From NCBI RefSeq assembly GCF_024790395.1, contig NZ_JAJISC010000001.1, positions 620,001 to 684,000 on the forward strand: a DNA stretch of 64,000 bases. The letters run 5' to 3'. Positions within the stretch are counted from its first letter, which is position 1. Each line of letters opens with the position of its first letter. The notes beneath the pieces are model-generated. The model had not been told where the DNA came from, searched no databases, and saw only the letters and a program-made list of their open reading frames with translations. The position numbers were made by a program, and so were the translations under genes. This stretch comes from Halomonas dongshanensis (GTDB taxonomy: Bacteria; Pseudomonadota; Gammaproteobacteria; Pseudomonadales; Halomonadaceae). Below are positions 45,528 through 53,585 of this stretch, in pieces.

Positions 45528-47020
45528 TCAATGGTATGAGCCTGGTGCTCAATGTCGAAACATTGATGGTCATCTTCCTCGCCTCGCTGTTCGGTATCTT
45601 CGTCGGCGCCGTACCGGGGCTGACGGCGACCATGGCGGTGGCGCTGCTGGTGCCCTTGACCTTTTACATGGATACGATTCCGGCCATCGCCGCGATCGTG
45701 ACCACCTCGGCGATGGCGATTTTCGCCGGCGATATTCCGGGTACCTACCTCAATATTCCGGGCACGCCGGCTTCCGCCGCCTACGTCGGGGAGTCCCACG
45801 CGCTGGCCAAAAAGGGTCGGGCAAGGGAGGCGCTGGGCATCAACCTGGTATGCTCGGTGTTCGGCGGAATCTTCGGCACTATCATCCTGATCGTGGTGGC
45901 GCAGTCGCTGGCGGAAGTGGCGCTTCAGTTCAGCGCCTTCGAGTACTTCTGGTTGGCGGTGTTGGGCTTGAGCTGCTCGATCTTCATTTCCATTGGCTCG
46001 CGTATCAAGGCATTTCTGTCGCTTTTGTTCGGCGTACTGCTGTCGACCGTCGGACTCGACATGATGAGCGGTGCGCCGCGCTTTACCTTCGGCGTGCCGG
46101 ACCTGATGGCCGGGATCAATTTCATTCCGGTGATGATCGGCATGTTCGCACTCAACGAACTGATCAGCTACTACGGCTCACGTTCGGAAAAGAAGAACAT
46201 CGGCATCGACGATAGCGACAGCGTCTTTCGTCTGGTGCCCAATCACTTGAAGCGCTACTGGCGCAACATGGTACGCGGAAGCTCCATCGGTACGCTGATC
46301 GGCGCACTGCCTGGGGCTGGCGCGGATATCGCCGCCTGGATCTCCTACGGGGTCGGCAAAGGGCGCTCGAAAGAGAAGCAGATGTACGGCACCGGCAACG
46401 TCGAGGGGATCGTCGACGCCAGCTCCGCCAACAACTCTGGGATCAGCGGCGCCTGGGTGCCCGCGCTGGTGTTCGGTATCCCCGGTGATTCGATCACCGC
46501 GATCGTGATCGGCGTGCTCTATATGAAGGGAATGAACCCGGGGCCCACTATCTTCATGGACAGCACGGGCATGATTTACGCGCTGTTTCTGGTATTCATC
46601 GTCGCCAATCTGATGATGCTGCCGGTCGGCTACGCGGCCATTCGCCTCTCGAAGCTCTTCATCCTCACCCCTAGCCGCATCCTCATGCCGGTCATCCTGT
46701 GCTTTTGTATCGTGGGCGCCTTCGCTATCAACAACAGCGTGGTGGATATCTGGCTGATGTTGATCGTGGGTCTGGTGGCGTATCTGCTGGCGGTGAACGA
46801 CTTCCCCATGGCGCCGGCCATTCTGGGGTTGGTGCTGGGAAAGGTGGTGGAGAACAACTTCATGAGCGCCATGCTGCGCACCGGCGGTGATCTGACGAGC
46901 TTTTTCGCCAGGCCGATCAGCGTCGGGCTCGGGGTTGCCGTAATTCTCTTGTGGTGCTCGCCGCTGCTGATCAAGGCGTATCGCCACTACCGGGAAAAAA
47001 ACGCTTCCGCTTCCTTGTAA
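45515..47020 (+). CDS. tctA: TTT transporter large membrane protein TctA
   Basis: A 501-aa protein with about 12 helices, started at ATG 45515, overlapping tctB by 13 nt. The two glycine-rich family motifs are GAVPGLTATMAVALLVPLTF (about residue 28) and GTLIGALPGAGADIAAWISY (about 260). GDIPGTYLNIPGTPASAA and FGIPGDSITAIVIGVL are further landmarks. With the TctC and TctB proteins it forms a secondary carboxylate importer, here probably for an aldarate or uronate-type acid. Confidence 0.9.
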   Translation: MDILINGMSLVLNVETLMVIFLASLFGIFVGAVPGLTATMAVALLVPLTFYMDTIPAIAAIVTTSAMAIFAGDIPGTYLNIPGTPASAAYVGESHALAKKGRAREALGINLVCSVFGGIFGTIILIVVAQSLAEVALQFSAFEYFWLAVLGLSCSIFISIGSRIKAFLSLLFGVLLSTVGLDMMSGAPRFTFGVPDLMAGINFIPVMIGMFALNELISYYGSRSEKKNIGIDDSDSVFRLVPNHLKRYWRNMVRGSSIGTLIGALPGAGADIAAWISYGVGKGRSKEKQMYGTGNVEGIVDASSANNSGISGAWVPALVFGIPGDSITAIVIGVLYMKGMNPGPTIFMDSTGMIYALFLVFIVANLMMLPVGYAAIRLSKLFILTPSRILMPVILCFCIVGAFAINNSVVDIWLMLIVGLVAYLLAVNDFPMAPAILGLVLGKVVENNFMSAMLRTGGDLTSFFARPISVGLGVAVILLWCSPLLIKAYRHYREKNASASL

Positions 47021-47033
47021 ATCCACCCGAACC

Positions 47034-47068
47034 CAAAGCGCCGCAAATGAATGATTCGCGGCGCTTTG
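47034..47068. terminator. Bidirectional terminator between tctA and the AraD1 gene
   Basis: CAAAGCGCCGC and GCGGCGCTTTG form an 11-bp stem around a 13-nt loop in the 84-nt gap between two convergent genes. On the plus strand it is followed by CTTTAT. Confidence 0.65.
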
Positions 47069-47104
47069 CTTTATAAAACGACGTTACACATCGCCAGATT
47101 TTCG

Positions 47105-48103
47105 TCAAAGAGGGCGTACACCGATCGGTGGCTCTTTTGTCTCCTGCTCCAACGGGTTGCGTAGCGCCTTACCGAAGGCCGGAATACTGATTTCGAAACG
47201 ATCGCCCGCTTGAGTCTTAATATCGTCGGCAAAGCTCAACGTCGCCGTTCCGAAAAAATGCACGTGTACGTCGCCCGGGCGACGAAAGCCGGCATACTTG
47301 AAGTGGTGATGCTCGAGATTGGCCAGGCTATGGGCCATATTGGCTTCGCCGGTCAAAAAAGGTTTTTCCCAGAGGGTGTTGCCATCGCGAACGATGCGGC
47401 TGACGCCCTCGAGGTGTTCCGGCAGCTCCCCCACCAGCATTTCGGGGCCGAAACTGCAGGCCCGCAGCTTCGAGTGCGCCAGCCACAGGTAGTTGAAGCG
47501 TTCGGTGACGTGATCAGAAAACTCGTTACCCAACGCGTAGCCGATGCGCCGGGGTTGCCCGTCGTCATCGATGATATAAAGACCGGCAAGCTCGGGCTCC
47601 TCACCGGCGTCTTCTGCGAAGAAAGGCGAGGCAATGGGGTGCTCGGGCGCGACGACGCATTGACCGTCGCCCTTGTAGAACCACTCGGGCTGGGCGCCCT
47701 GCTGGCCGTCTTCAGGCTTGCCTCCCTCGACGCCGAGCTTGAACATACGCATGGAGTCGGTGAGTTCGTCTTCGCTCGCTTGAGTCTTGGCATGCATGGC
47801 CGAGCGCGTGTCGGCACTGCCCAGGTGAGTCAGGCCGGTGCCGGTGACCAGGCAGTGGGCCGGGTCCGGGTGCGTCAAGGGCGGTAACAGCCGCCGTTCG
47901 TCCACCAAACGCTGGTAATCGAGTCGGCGCTCGCTTCGGCGTGACCGAACGGCTTGCTCGAGCGAGGTTCCTTCCGCGATGGCGGCTCGCGCCAGGGCGT
48001 AGGTGCCGCCTTCGATATCGACGCCCCGAACGCGTTGGGCATCCTCTACTTCGGCTACCCGCAGGTGGTCTTGTTCGACGTACTGAATCAGCCGCATTGT
48101 CAT
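47105..48103 (-). CDS. AraD1/GguC family protein (FAH-type sugar-acid enzyme)
   Basis: A 332-aa protein of the AraD1/GguC group within the fumarylacetoacetate hydrolase superfamily. AAGGAC precedes the ATG. Recognisable stretches are VTGTGLTHLGSADTRSAMHA, GYALGNEFSDHVTE, HSKLRACSFGPEML and DVHVHFFGTATLSFADDI. Relatives take part in pentose acid breakdown, acting on 2-keto-3-deoxypentonates or 2,4-dioxopentonates. A palindrome shared with the pentonate dehydratase promoter lies 76 bp upstream of its start, which supports a pentonate role. It is transcribed separately from the tetronate operon. Confidence 0.75.
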   Translation of the reverse strand: MTMRLIQYVEQDHLRVAEVEDAQRVRGVDIEGGTYALARAAIAEGTSLEQAVRSRRSERRLDYQRLVDERRLLPPLTHPDPAHCLVTGTGLTHLGSADTRSAMHAKTQASEDELTDSMRMFKLGVEGGKPEDGQQGAQPEWFYKGDGQCVVAPEHPIASPFFAEDAGEEPELAGLYIIDDDGQPRRIGYALGNEFSDHVTERFNYLWLAHSKLRACSFGPEMLVGELPEHLEGVSRIVRDGNTLWEKPFLTGEANMAHSLANLEHHHFKYAGFRRPGDVHVHFFGTATLSFADDIKTQAGDRFEISIPAFGKALRNPLEQETKEPPIGVRPL

Positions 48104-48178
48104 TTGTCCTTATTGGCGTTTATTGAAAGATCCGGTAGTAACCCGGGATGGCATTGAAGGCACGTACTTCTTTTGGTC

Positions 48179-48189
48179 ATGTTCAACAT
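48179..48189. promoter_or_regulatory. ATGTTCAACAT palindrome upstream of the AraD1 gene
   Basis: ATGTTCAACAT is a perfect 5-1-5 palindrome identical to the one at 32830-32840. A related TATGTTG follows 11 nt later. It lies in the 135-bp gap between the AraD1 gene and the end of the tetronate operon. Confidence 0.5.
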
Positions 48190-48238
48190 AAGTGCTGATA
48201 TGTTGTGGGTAAAGAGGCGCTATAGGGAAATGGCGGGC

Positions 48239-49129
48239 TTAGTAGCTGCGCGTTTCGAGTAGGCCGATCAGTTCGGGAACCGCCATAGTCTGATCCTCGA
48301 CACCGGCATAAAGCGAAGCCACGGCGCTGGCAATGCCCCTGGATGTTTCCAACTCGTCAGTCATGGCGTGGTAGTAGCCAAGATCCTTGTGGGCGTTCGC
48401 CACGCTGAAACGAAACCCGCTGGCATCTCCCGATTCGATGAACGGGCGTAGCCGCTCCAGTACCACGCCGCCTCCGCCGCCCTTGCTCAATACTTCCAGC
48501 AGGACGTGATCGTCGATACCGGCGCGGCGTGACGCTGCGGTGGCCTCGGCCAGTACGGCGGAAAAGCCAAGTGACACGTAGTTGTGCAGCAGTTTCAGGG
48601 TATGGCCGGCACCGACCGGGCCGGCATGGGTGATGACCTCGGCAAAGCTTTCAAAAAGCGGTCGCAGACGGTCGAAATGCTCGCTCGAGGCGCCGACGAT
48701 GAGGTTCAGCCGCCCCTGCTCGGCCTCCTTGGGCGTGCGCGTCATGGCGGCGTCGACCAGATGCGCGCCCGCTTGCTCGACGCGGGCGGCAACGCTTGCT
48801 GTAGAGCTTGGTAGCGACGTCGAGCAGTCGATTACGATGGCGCCAGGTACAAGACCTTCCAACACGCCTTCCGGTTCGAACAATACGGCTTCCACCTGGG
48901 GGGAGCCGGTCACGCAGAGCACGACGATCTGCGCTTTTTCGGCCACCTCGCGGGCGCTGGCGCACGACACTGCGCCCGCAGCCAGCAGATCCTCCACTGG
49001 CTGGTTGCCCGGATGGTCGAGAAAGGCCAGCGAGTAGCCGGCCTTGAGAATGTTGTTGGCAATGCCGTGGCCCATCAAGCCGACGCCCACGATACCAATG
49101 TGCTGATCCGATCCAACGGTGTCATTCAT
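48239..49129 (-). CDS. NAD(P)-dependent 3-hydroxyacid dehydrogenase (GarR/HIBADH family)
   Basis: A 296-aa protein with AGGAA 9 nt before the ATG at 49129. IGIVGVGLMGHGIANNILKA binds the cofactor; DAAMTRTPKEAEQG occupies the usual DAPVSGG site, a departure from the family pattern; GAGHTLKLLHNYVSLG carries the catalytic Lys. It is the last gene of the tetronate operon. The altered substrate motif (TRTPKEA) suggests a substrate other than 3-hydroxyisobutyrate or tartronate semialdehyde. It differs clearly from the paralogue at 37192. Confidence 0.8.
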   Translation of the reverse strand: MNDTVGSDQHIGIVGVGLMGHGIANNILKAGYSLAFLDHPGNQPVEDLLAAGAVSCASAREVAEKAQIVVLCVTGSPQVEAVLFEPEGVLEGLVPGAIVIDCSTSLPSSTASVAARVEQAGAHLVDAAMTRTPKEAEQGRLNLIVGASSEHFDRLRPLFESFAEVITHAGPVGAGHTLKLLHNYVSLGFSAVLAEATAASRRAGIDDHVLLEVLSKGGGGGVVLERLRPFIESGDASGFRFSVANAHKDLGYYHAMTDELETSRGIASAVASLYAGVEDQTMAVPELIGLLETRSY

Positions 49130-49181
49130 GGACAATATTCCTGTGTCTTTTAAAGTCGGGCTGCACCACTTTACGCAGGCC

Positions 49182-50639
49182 TTAGCCGTGGCGAAGTGCA
49201 ACGGTCTTGATGCGTGTATAGCTACGAAGCCCCTCGAACCCCTTTTCCCGCCCGAAGCCCGAGCGCCCCACGCCGCCGAAGGGCAGTTCGACCCCACCGC
49301 CGGCGCCGTAGTTGTTGACGAAGACCTGGCCGCTGCGAATGCCCCTGGCAAGTCTCAGCTGACGGCCGCCATCCCGGGTCCAGATACCGGCGCAGAGACC
49401 AAAATCGGTGGCGTTGGCCAAGTGCTGCGCTTGCGCTTCATCATCGAAGATCTGCACCGCCAGTACCGGGCCGAAAAGCTCCTCGCGCAACACGGTGTGG
49501 CCATCGGGAATCTCGGTGAGAAGATGCGGCACGACGAAGTGGCCTGCAGGCGAGGCGCGTTCATCGAGCTGGCCCTTGGCCGCCACGCGAATGCCGTCGG
49601 CTTTGGCCCGGGCTAGCCGCTCATCGAGTCGAGCTTTCTGGCGCGCATTGATCAAGGGGCCGCAGTCGGCGTCCTCTTCGCCTGGCGCGCAGCGAAGCGC
49701 CGAAAAGCGCTCGGCAAGGCGCTCGATAAAGGTTTCCGACACGCCTCGCTGCACCAGCAGGCGGCTGCCCGCCGAGCAGGTTTGCCCCGCATTCTGGATG
49801 ATGCCGCGCACGACCGCATCAAACGCGCTCTCAAGGTCAGCGTCGTCGAACACGATTTGCGGCGACTTGCCGCCCAGCTCCAGGGTCACGGGTACGTGAT
49901 GCTCGGCCGCCGCCTGGGCCACCTGGGTGCCGGTTTCCGGCGAACCGGTGAACGAAAGATGATCGATGGCCGGATGCGCGGCCAGCGCCGCACCCGCTTC
50001 GTGGCCAAGCCCCGGCACCACGTTGAGTACGCCGGGCGGTAAACCGCTTTCGACGGCGAGCTTCGCCAGGCTCAGCACGCTCAGGCAGGCGTCCTCGGCG
50101 GGTTTGAGCACCACGGTATTGCCCGTGGCTAGCGCCGCGGCCACACAGCGGCCGAAGATCTGCGCCGGGTAGTTCCAGGGAGTGATCTGCGCACACACGC
50201 CGTAGGGCTCGCGCAGGGTCAACACGGTGTAACCCTCCTCAAAAGGCAGGGTTTCACCGTGAAGCTTATCGGCGCCGCCAGCGTAGAAGCGAAAGTAGTG
50301 CGCGCACGCCTTGATGTCCGCACGTGCCTGGGTCAGCGGCTTGCCGGTATCCAGGCACTCCAGCGCGGACAGGTTTTCATGGTGCGTTTCGATGGCCTCG
50401 GCAAAGGCGTAAAGCCAGGCGCTTCGCTGGCGCGCGCTCCAGCGCGCCCACTCGCCCAGCTCGCCGGTAAACGCGTGCCTGGCAGTGGCGACCGCCTCGT
50501 CCACGTGATCGGCGCCGCAGCGGGCGATCCGCGTAACGGTTTCGGCGCGGGCGGGCGCCTCGACCTCCAGGGTGGCGCCGGTATCGATCCATTGATTACC
50601 AATCAGCGCCGCTTGAGGTGGAAATTCGGCCACATCCAT
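49182..50639 (-). CDS. Aldehyde dehydrogenase, NAD(P)-dependent
   Basis: A 485-aa aldehyde dehydrogenase with AAGGAG before the ATG. PWNYPAQIFGRCVAAALATG, FTGSPETG, LELGGKSPQIVFDDADLE (catalytic Glu) and NAGQTCSAGSRLLV (catalytic Cys, about 285) are intact, ending FGGVGRSGFGREKG. The sequence lies in the betaine-aldehyde/semialdehyde type. It starts 12 nt after dctM stops, so it belongs to the tetronate operon. It could oxidise a C3-C4 semialdehyde, or serve as the 2-oxoglutarate semialdehyde dehydrogenase that the pentonate route otherwise lacks in this window. Confidence 0.85.
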   Translation of the reverse strand: MDVAEFPPQAALIGNQWIDTGATLEVEAPARAETVTRIARCGADHVDEAVATARHAFTGELGEWARWSARQRSAWLYAFAEAIETHHENLSALECLDTGKPLTQARADIKACAHYFRFYAGGADKLHGETLPFEEGYTVLTLREPYGVCAQITPWNYPAQIFGRCVAAALATGNTVVLKPAEDACLSVLSLAKLAVESGLPPGVLNVVPGLGHEAGAALAAHPAIDHLSFTGSPETGTQVAQAAAEHHVPVTLELGGKSPQIVFDDADLESAFDAVVRGIIQNAGQTCSAGSRLLVQRGVSETFIERLAERFSALRCAPGEEDADCGPLINARQKARLDERLARAKADGIRVAAKGQLDERASPAGHFVVPHLLTEIPDGHTVLREELFGPVLAVQIFDDEAQAQHLANATDFGLCAGIWTRDGGRQLRLARGIRSGQVFVNNYGAGGGVELPFGGVGRSGFGREKGFEGLRSYTRIKTVALRHG

Positions 50640-50650
50640 TGAAAAGCTCC

Positions 50651-51925
50651 TTAGCCGTAAAGCAGGTTCACAAGGCCCATTGAAATCCAGGGCATATAGG
50701 TAATCGCCATCAGACACGCCAGCACCACCAGCACGAACCGCAAAAGCCAGGGCAGCATCTGGTCGATGGAGATTCTGGCCACCGCGCAGGCGGCGAACAA
50801 ATTTACCCCCAGCGGCGGGGTGATCATTCCAAGGGCCAAATTGACCACCATGATCAACCCGAAATGGACCGGATGAACGCCGAACTGAATCGCGATCGGG
50901 GTAAGAATCGGCGCTAACACCAGAATGGCGGCTCCGGTTTCAATGAACATGCCGACCACGAGCAGCAGCGCGTTGACCGCGAGTAAAAACGCCCAGGGGC
51001 TTTCGAACATGGCCGTTACCCACGTGGCCACGTGAGCGGGAAGCCCCGAGCGGCTGATCAGAAAACTGAATAGTGCTGCCGCTGAAATGATCAACATGAC
51101 CGCGGCCGTCGAGATGACGCTTTGGCGCAAGACCGGCACCAGATCGGCGAGCTTGAGTTCACGGTAGCAAGCACCGACCACCAGAGCGTAGAACACCGCC
51201 ACCGCCGAGGCTTCGGTCGGGGTGAAAACGCCGCCGTAGATGCCCCCGATCACCACCACCGGCATCAGCATGGCCGCCCAGGCACGCTGAAAGGAGGTCA
51301 CGAAGCTCGTGCGGTTCTGACTATCTTGAAGGCCGAAGCCGCGTAGCTTGCAGAACACGTACAAAAACACCAACAGCGCCAGCCCGATCAACACGCCAGG
51401 ACCGATACCCGCGATGAACAGCTGGCCGATGGACGTGTTGGTACTCACCCCGAACAGGATCAAGGGAATGGAGGGCGGAATCAGCACTCCAAGCTCCGCG
51501 GATGACGCCTGAATGGAGGCGGCCAGGGGCTTGGGGTAGCCGTGACGCACCATGGCGGGAATCAGTATCGCCCCGATGGCGAAGGTGGTCGCTACACTCG
51601 AGCCGGACACGGCGGCGAACATCATGCAGGTGAGCACGCAGGTCATGGCTAGACCGCCCTGCACGCCGCCCACGATCGACTTGGCCAGATCGACCAGCCG
51701 ATTGGAGATACCGCCGGCGGCCATCAGGTTACCCGCCAAGATAAAGAAGGGAATGGCCATCAGTGGGAAGTTGTCGAGCCCTACGAACAGCTGCTGGGGC
51801 ACCATGACCAAAGGAAAACGCGAGAAGAACTCGATACCGATGATCGAGGCCAGCATGATCGAGATCGCGATCGGCACACCGGTGGCGAACAGGATCAGAA
51901 GCGACAGTCCGATGGCAAGGTTCAT
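50651..51925 (-). CDS. dctM: TRAP transporter large permease DctM (system 4)
   Basis: A 424-aa membrane protein with about 12 helices. Landmarks: NFPLMAIPFFILAGNLMAAG, SGSSVATTFAIGAILIPAM, GVLIPPSIPLILFG, FTPTEASAVAVFYALV and LGMITPPLGVNLFAA. Its start overlaps the dctQ stop by 4 nt. It completes an intact TRAP system inside the tetronate operon, so L-threonate, D-erythronate or a similar four-carbon acid is the likely ligand. Confidence 0.9.
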   Translation of the reverse strand: MNLAIGLSLLILFATGVPIAISIMLASIIGIEFFSRFPLVMVPQQLFVGLDNFPLMAIPFFILAGNLMAAGGISNRLVDLAKSIVGGVQGGLAMTCVLTCMMFAAVSGSSVATTFAIGAILIPAMVRHGYPKPLAASIQASSAELGVLIPPSIPLILFGVSTNTSIGQLFIAGIGPGVLIGLALLVFLYVFCKLRGFGLQDSQNRTSFVTSFQRAWAAMLMPVVVIGGIYGGVFTPTEASAVAVFYALVVGACYRELKLADLVPVLRQSVISTAAVMLIISAAALFSFLISRSGLPAHVATWVTAMFESPWAFLLAVNALLLVVGMFIETGAAILVLAPILTPIAIQFGVHPVHFGLIMVVNLALGMITPPLGVNLFAACAVARISIDQMLPWLLRFVLVVLACLMAITYMPWISMGLVNLLYG

Positions 51926-52497
51926 GGGCGAGCCTCATCGTGAGACGCGGGCCGCGCGGGGTGAGCGCTACTCGAGTCGATGGCCTCATCGTGAACCGGC
52001 CCCAATGATTCGAGACCAACGCTCTGAGCGAGTAGCCGGGCGATCACCGCCAGTATGGCGAAGGCGCTGCCTACGGGAATGGCCGCGTAGGCCCAGGCCA
52101 TGGATACCTCCAGCGCGGAGAGCATCTGGCTACTGACGCGCTGGGTCATCTGGATGCCGTAGATCAGCAGTACCGCCAGTACCAGCAGACAGCAGAGCCC
52201 GATAAACCACTCCAGCGCCAGCAGGGCGCGTTTGGGGACTAGCTTGTAGATGACTTCCACCGCCATCATGAAGCCGCCGCGAAAGGTGGCCGCAGCGGCC
52301 ATGAACACGCACCAGATCATCGTTGCGCGCGACAGCGTCTCCGACCAGGTCGACGGCGCGTTGAAGAGAAACCGCGTAAGCACTTGATAGAACCCCAGTG
52401 ACACCGACACGATCAACATCACGATCGCTACCGCCAATGCCAGCCGATTCAGCACCTGCTCAAGGCGTAAAAACCAGGACACCATGTGCCACCCCAT
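51922..52497 (-). CDS. dctQ: TRAP transporter small permease DctQ (system 4)
   Basis: A 191-aa membrane protein with four helices (the first at about 15-38). The family region PSTWSETLSRATMIWCVFMA is present. The start at 52497 is uncertain: an ATG four codons later (52485) has a GGGG-rich site ahead of it. The last 35 residues are hydrophilic and rich in acidic and His residues. A terminator-like hairpin separates it from dctP. Confidence 0.82.
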   Translation of the reverse strand: MGWHMVSWFLRLEQVLNRLALAVAIVMLIVSVSLGFYQVLTRFLFNAPSTWSETLSRATMIWCVFMAAAATFRGGFMMAVEVIYKLVPKRALLALEWFIGLCCLLVLAVLLIYGIQMTQRVSSQMLSALEVSMAWAYAAIPVGSAFAILAVIARLLAQSVGLESLGPVHDEAIDSSSAHPARPASHDEARP

Positions 52498-52510
52498 CCG
52501 CCAGATAAGT

Positions 52511-52535
52511 AAAAACGTGGCGCCGAAGCGCCACG
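52511..52535 (-). terminator. Terminator/attenuator between dctP and dctQ (system 4)
   Basis: On the minus strand CGTGGCGC and GCGCCACG form an 8-bp GC-rich stem closed by a TTCG tetraloop and followed at once by TTTTT. This is a textbook intrinsic terminator inside an operon, between the binding protein and the membrane subunits. Partial read-through would give excess binding protein. Confidence 0.8.
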
Positions 52536-52542
52536 CTCAGGC

Positions 52543-53544
52543 TCAGCAGTCGCTGTTGCGAATACGCTCCAGCATGTCGTCGCCGTACTGCTCGACGAAC
52601 TCGGCGTTCACCTCTTCAATGGCGCTCTGGAACGGAGCGGGGTCGACGTTATCGGTCACCGTCATACCCTGTTCCTGCAAGAAAGCGACCCCTTCCTCTT
52701 CCAGACGCGATACCTCGGCCCGGGTTGCCTCGGCCGCCGCCCGAGCCGCTTCATCGAACCAGACGCGCTGTTCATCGCTCAGTCCATCGATCAGCACCGG
52801 CGAGCCGAGCACGATGGCGGGGGAGTAGACGTGGCCGGTCAACGACAGCTGATCCTGCACTTCATAAAGGTTGGCCGCCACGATCACCGTGAGCGGGTTT
52901 TCCTGACCGTCCACGGTGCCCTGCTGAAGGGCGGTGAAGAGTTCCGGCATCGCCATCGGCGTTGGGCTTGCGCCGAGGTCTTCGAAGGCCTGCTGATGAA
53001 TGCGGTTTTCCATGGTGCGGATCTTCAGCCCGCGCACGTCCTCGGGGGATTCGATGGCACGGCGGCTATTGGTGATATGGCGAAAGCCGTTCTCCGCCCA
53101 GGCAAGCCCGACCAGATCATGCTCGCCCATCTTGTCGAGCAGCTCCTGGCCGATTTCGCCGTCGAGTACGCAGCGGGCCTGATCGTAGCTGGTGAACAGA
53201 AACGGCAGATCGAGCACGTAGGTTTCCGGTACGAAGTTGCCCAGCGGCCCGGTCGAGGTGATGACCACGTCGACGGTGCCGATCTGCAGCCCTTCGATCA
53301 TGGCCCGTTCGCCGCCCAGCGAGCCGCTGGGGTGGTCGGTCACGGTAAATTCGCCGTCGGATAGACGCTCGAGCGTCTCCTTGAACGCCCGGGAGCCGGC
53401 GCCATAGTGAGAGTCGCTGGAAATGGCGTAGCCTACGCTGACTTCCGTGGCCGCCTGGGCCTGCAAGGATAGACCGGCCAGCGCCAGCGTGGTCGCCGCG
53501 CCGATGGCGGTGGCAAGGGTCGATTTAGCGAAACGAGAGGTCAT
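52543..53544 (-). CDS. dctP: TRAP transporter substrate-binding protein DctP (system 4)
   Basis: A 333-aa periplasmic protein with AAGGAG before the ATG and a Sec signal peptide (cleaved after about AQA, residue 31). Landmarks are GFRHITNSRRAIESPEDVRG and LQQGTVDGQENPLTVIV. It follows denD by 41 nt. Context assigns it to four-carbon sugar acids. Two Cys residues (in ARCVLD and the C-terminal NSDC) could form a disulfide. Confidence 0.87.
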   Translation of the reverse strand: MTSRFAKSTLATAIGAATTLALAGLSLQAQAATEVSVGYAISSDSHYGAGSRAFKETLERLSDGEFTVTDHPSGSLGGERAMIEGLQIGTVDVVITSTGPLGNFVPETYVLDLPFLFTSYDQARCVLDGEIGQELLDKMGEHDLVGLAWAENGFRHITNSRRAIESPEDVRGLKIRTMENRIHQQAFEDLGASPTPMAMPELFTALQQGTVDGQENPLTVIVAANLYEVQDQLSLTGHVYSPAIVLGSPVLIDGLSDEQRVWFDEAARAAAEATRAEVSRLEEEGVAFLQEQGMTVTDNVDPAPFQSAIEEVNAEFVEQYGDDMLERIRNSDC

Positions 53545-53585
53545 GGTGATGCTCCTTTATTGTCGTTGTTACGAGGCTTTCGTTG

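Noticed and set aside
48239-49351. Longer form of the reductase starting at 49351
   Set aside because: The added 74 residues are the antisense of the neighbouring aldehyde dehydrogenase end and lack conserved sequence; the Rossmann motif starts just after 49129.
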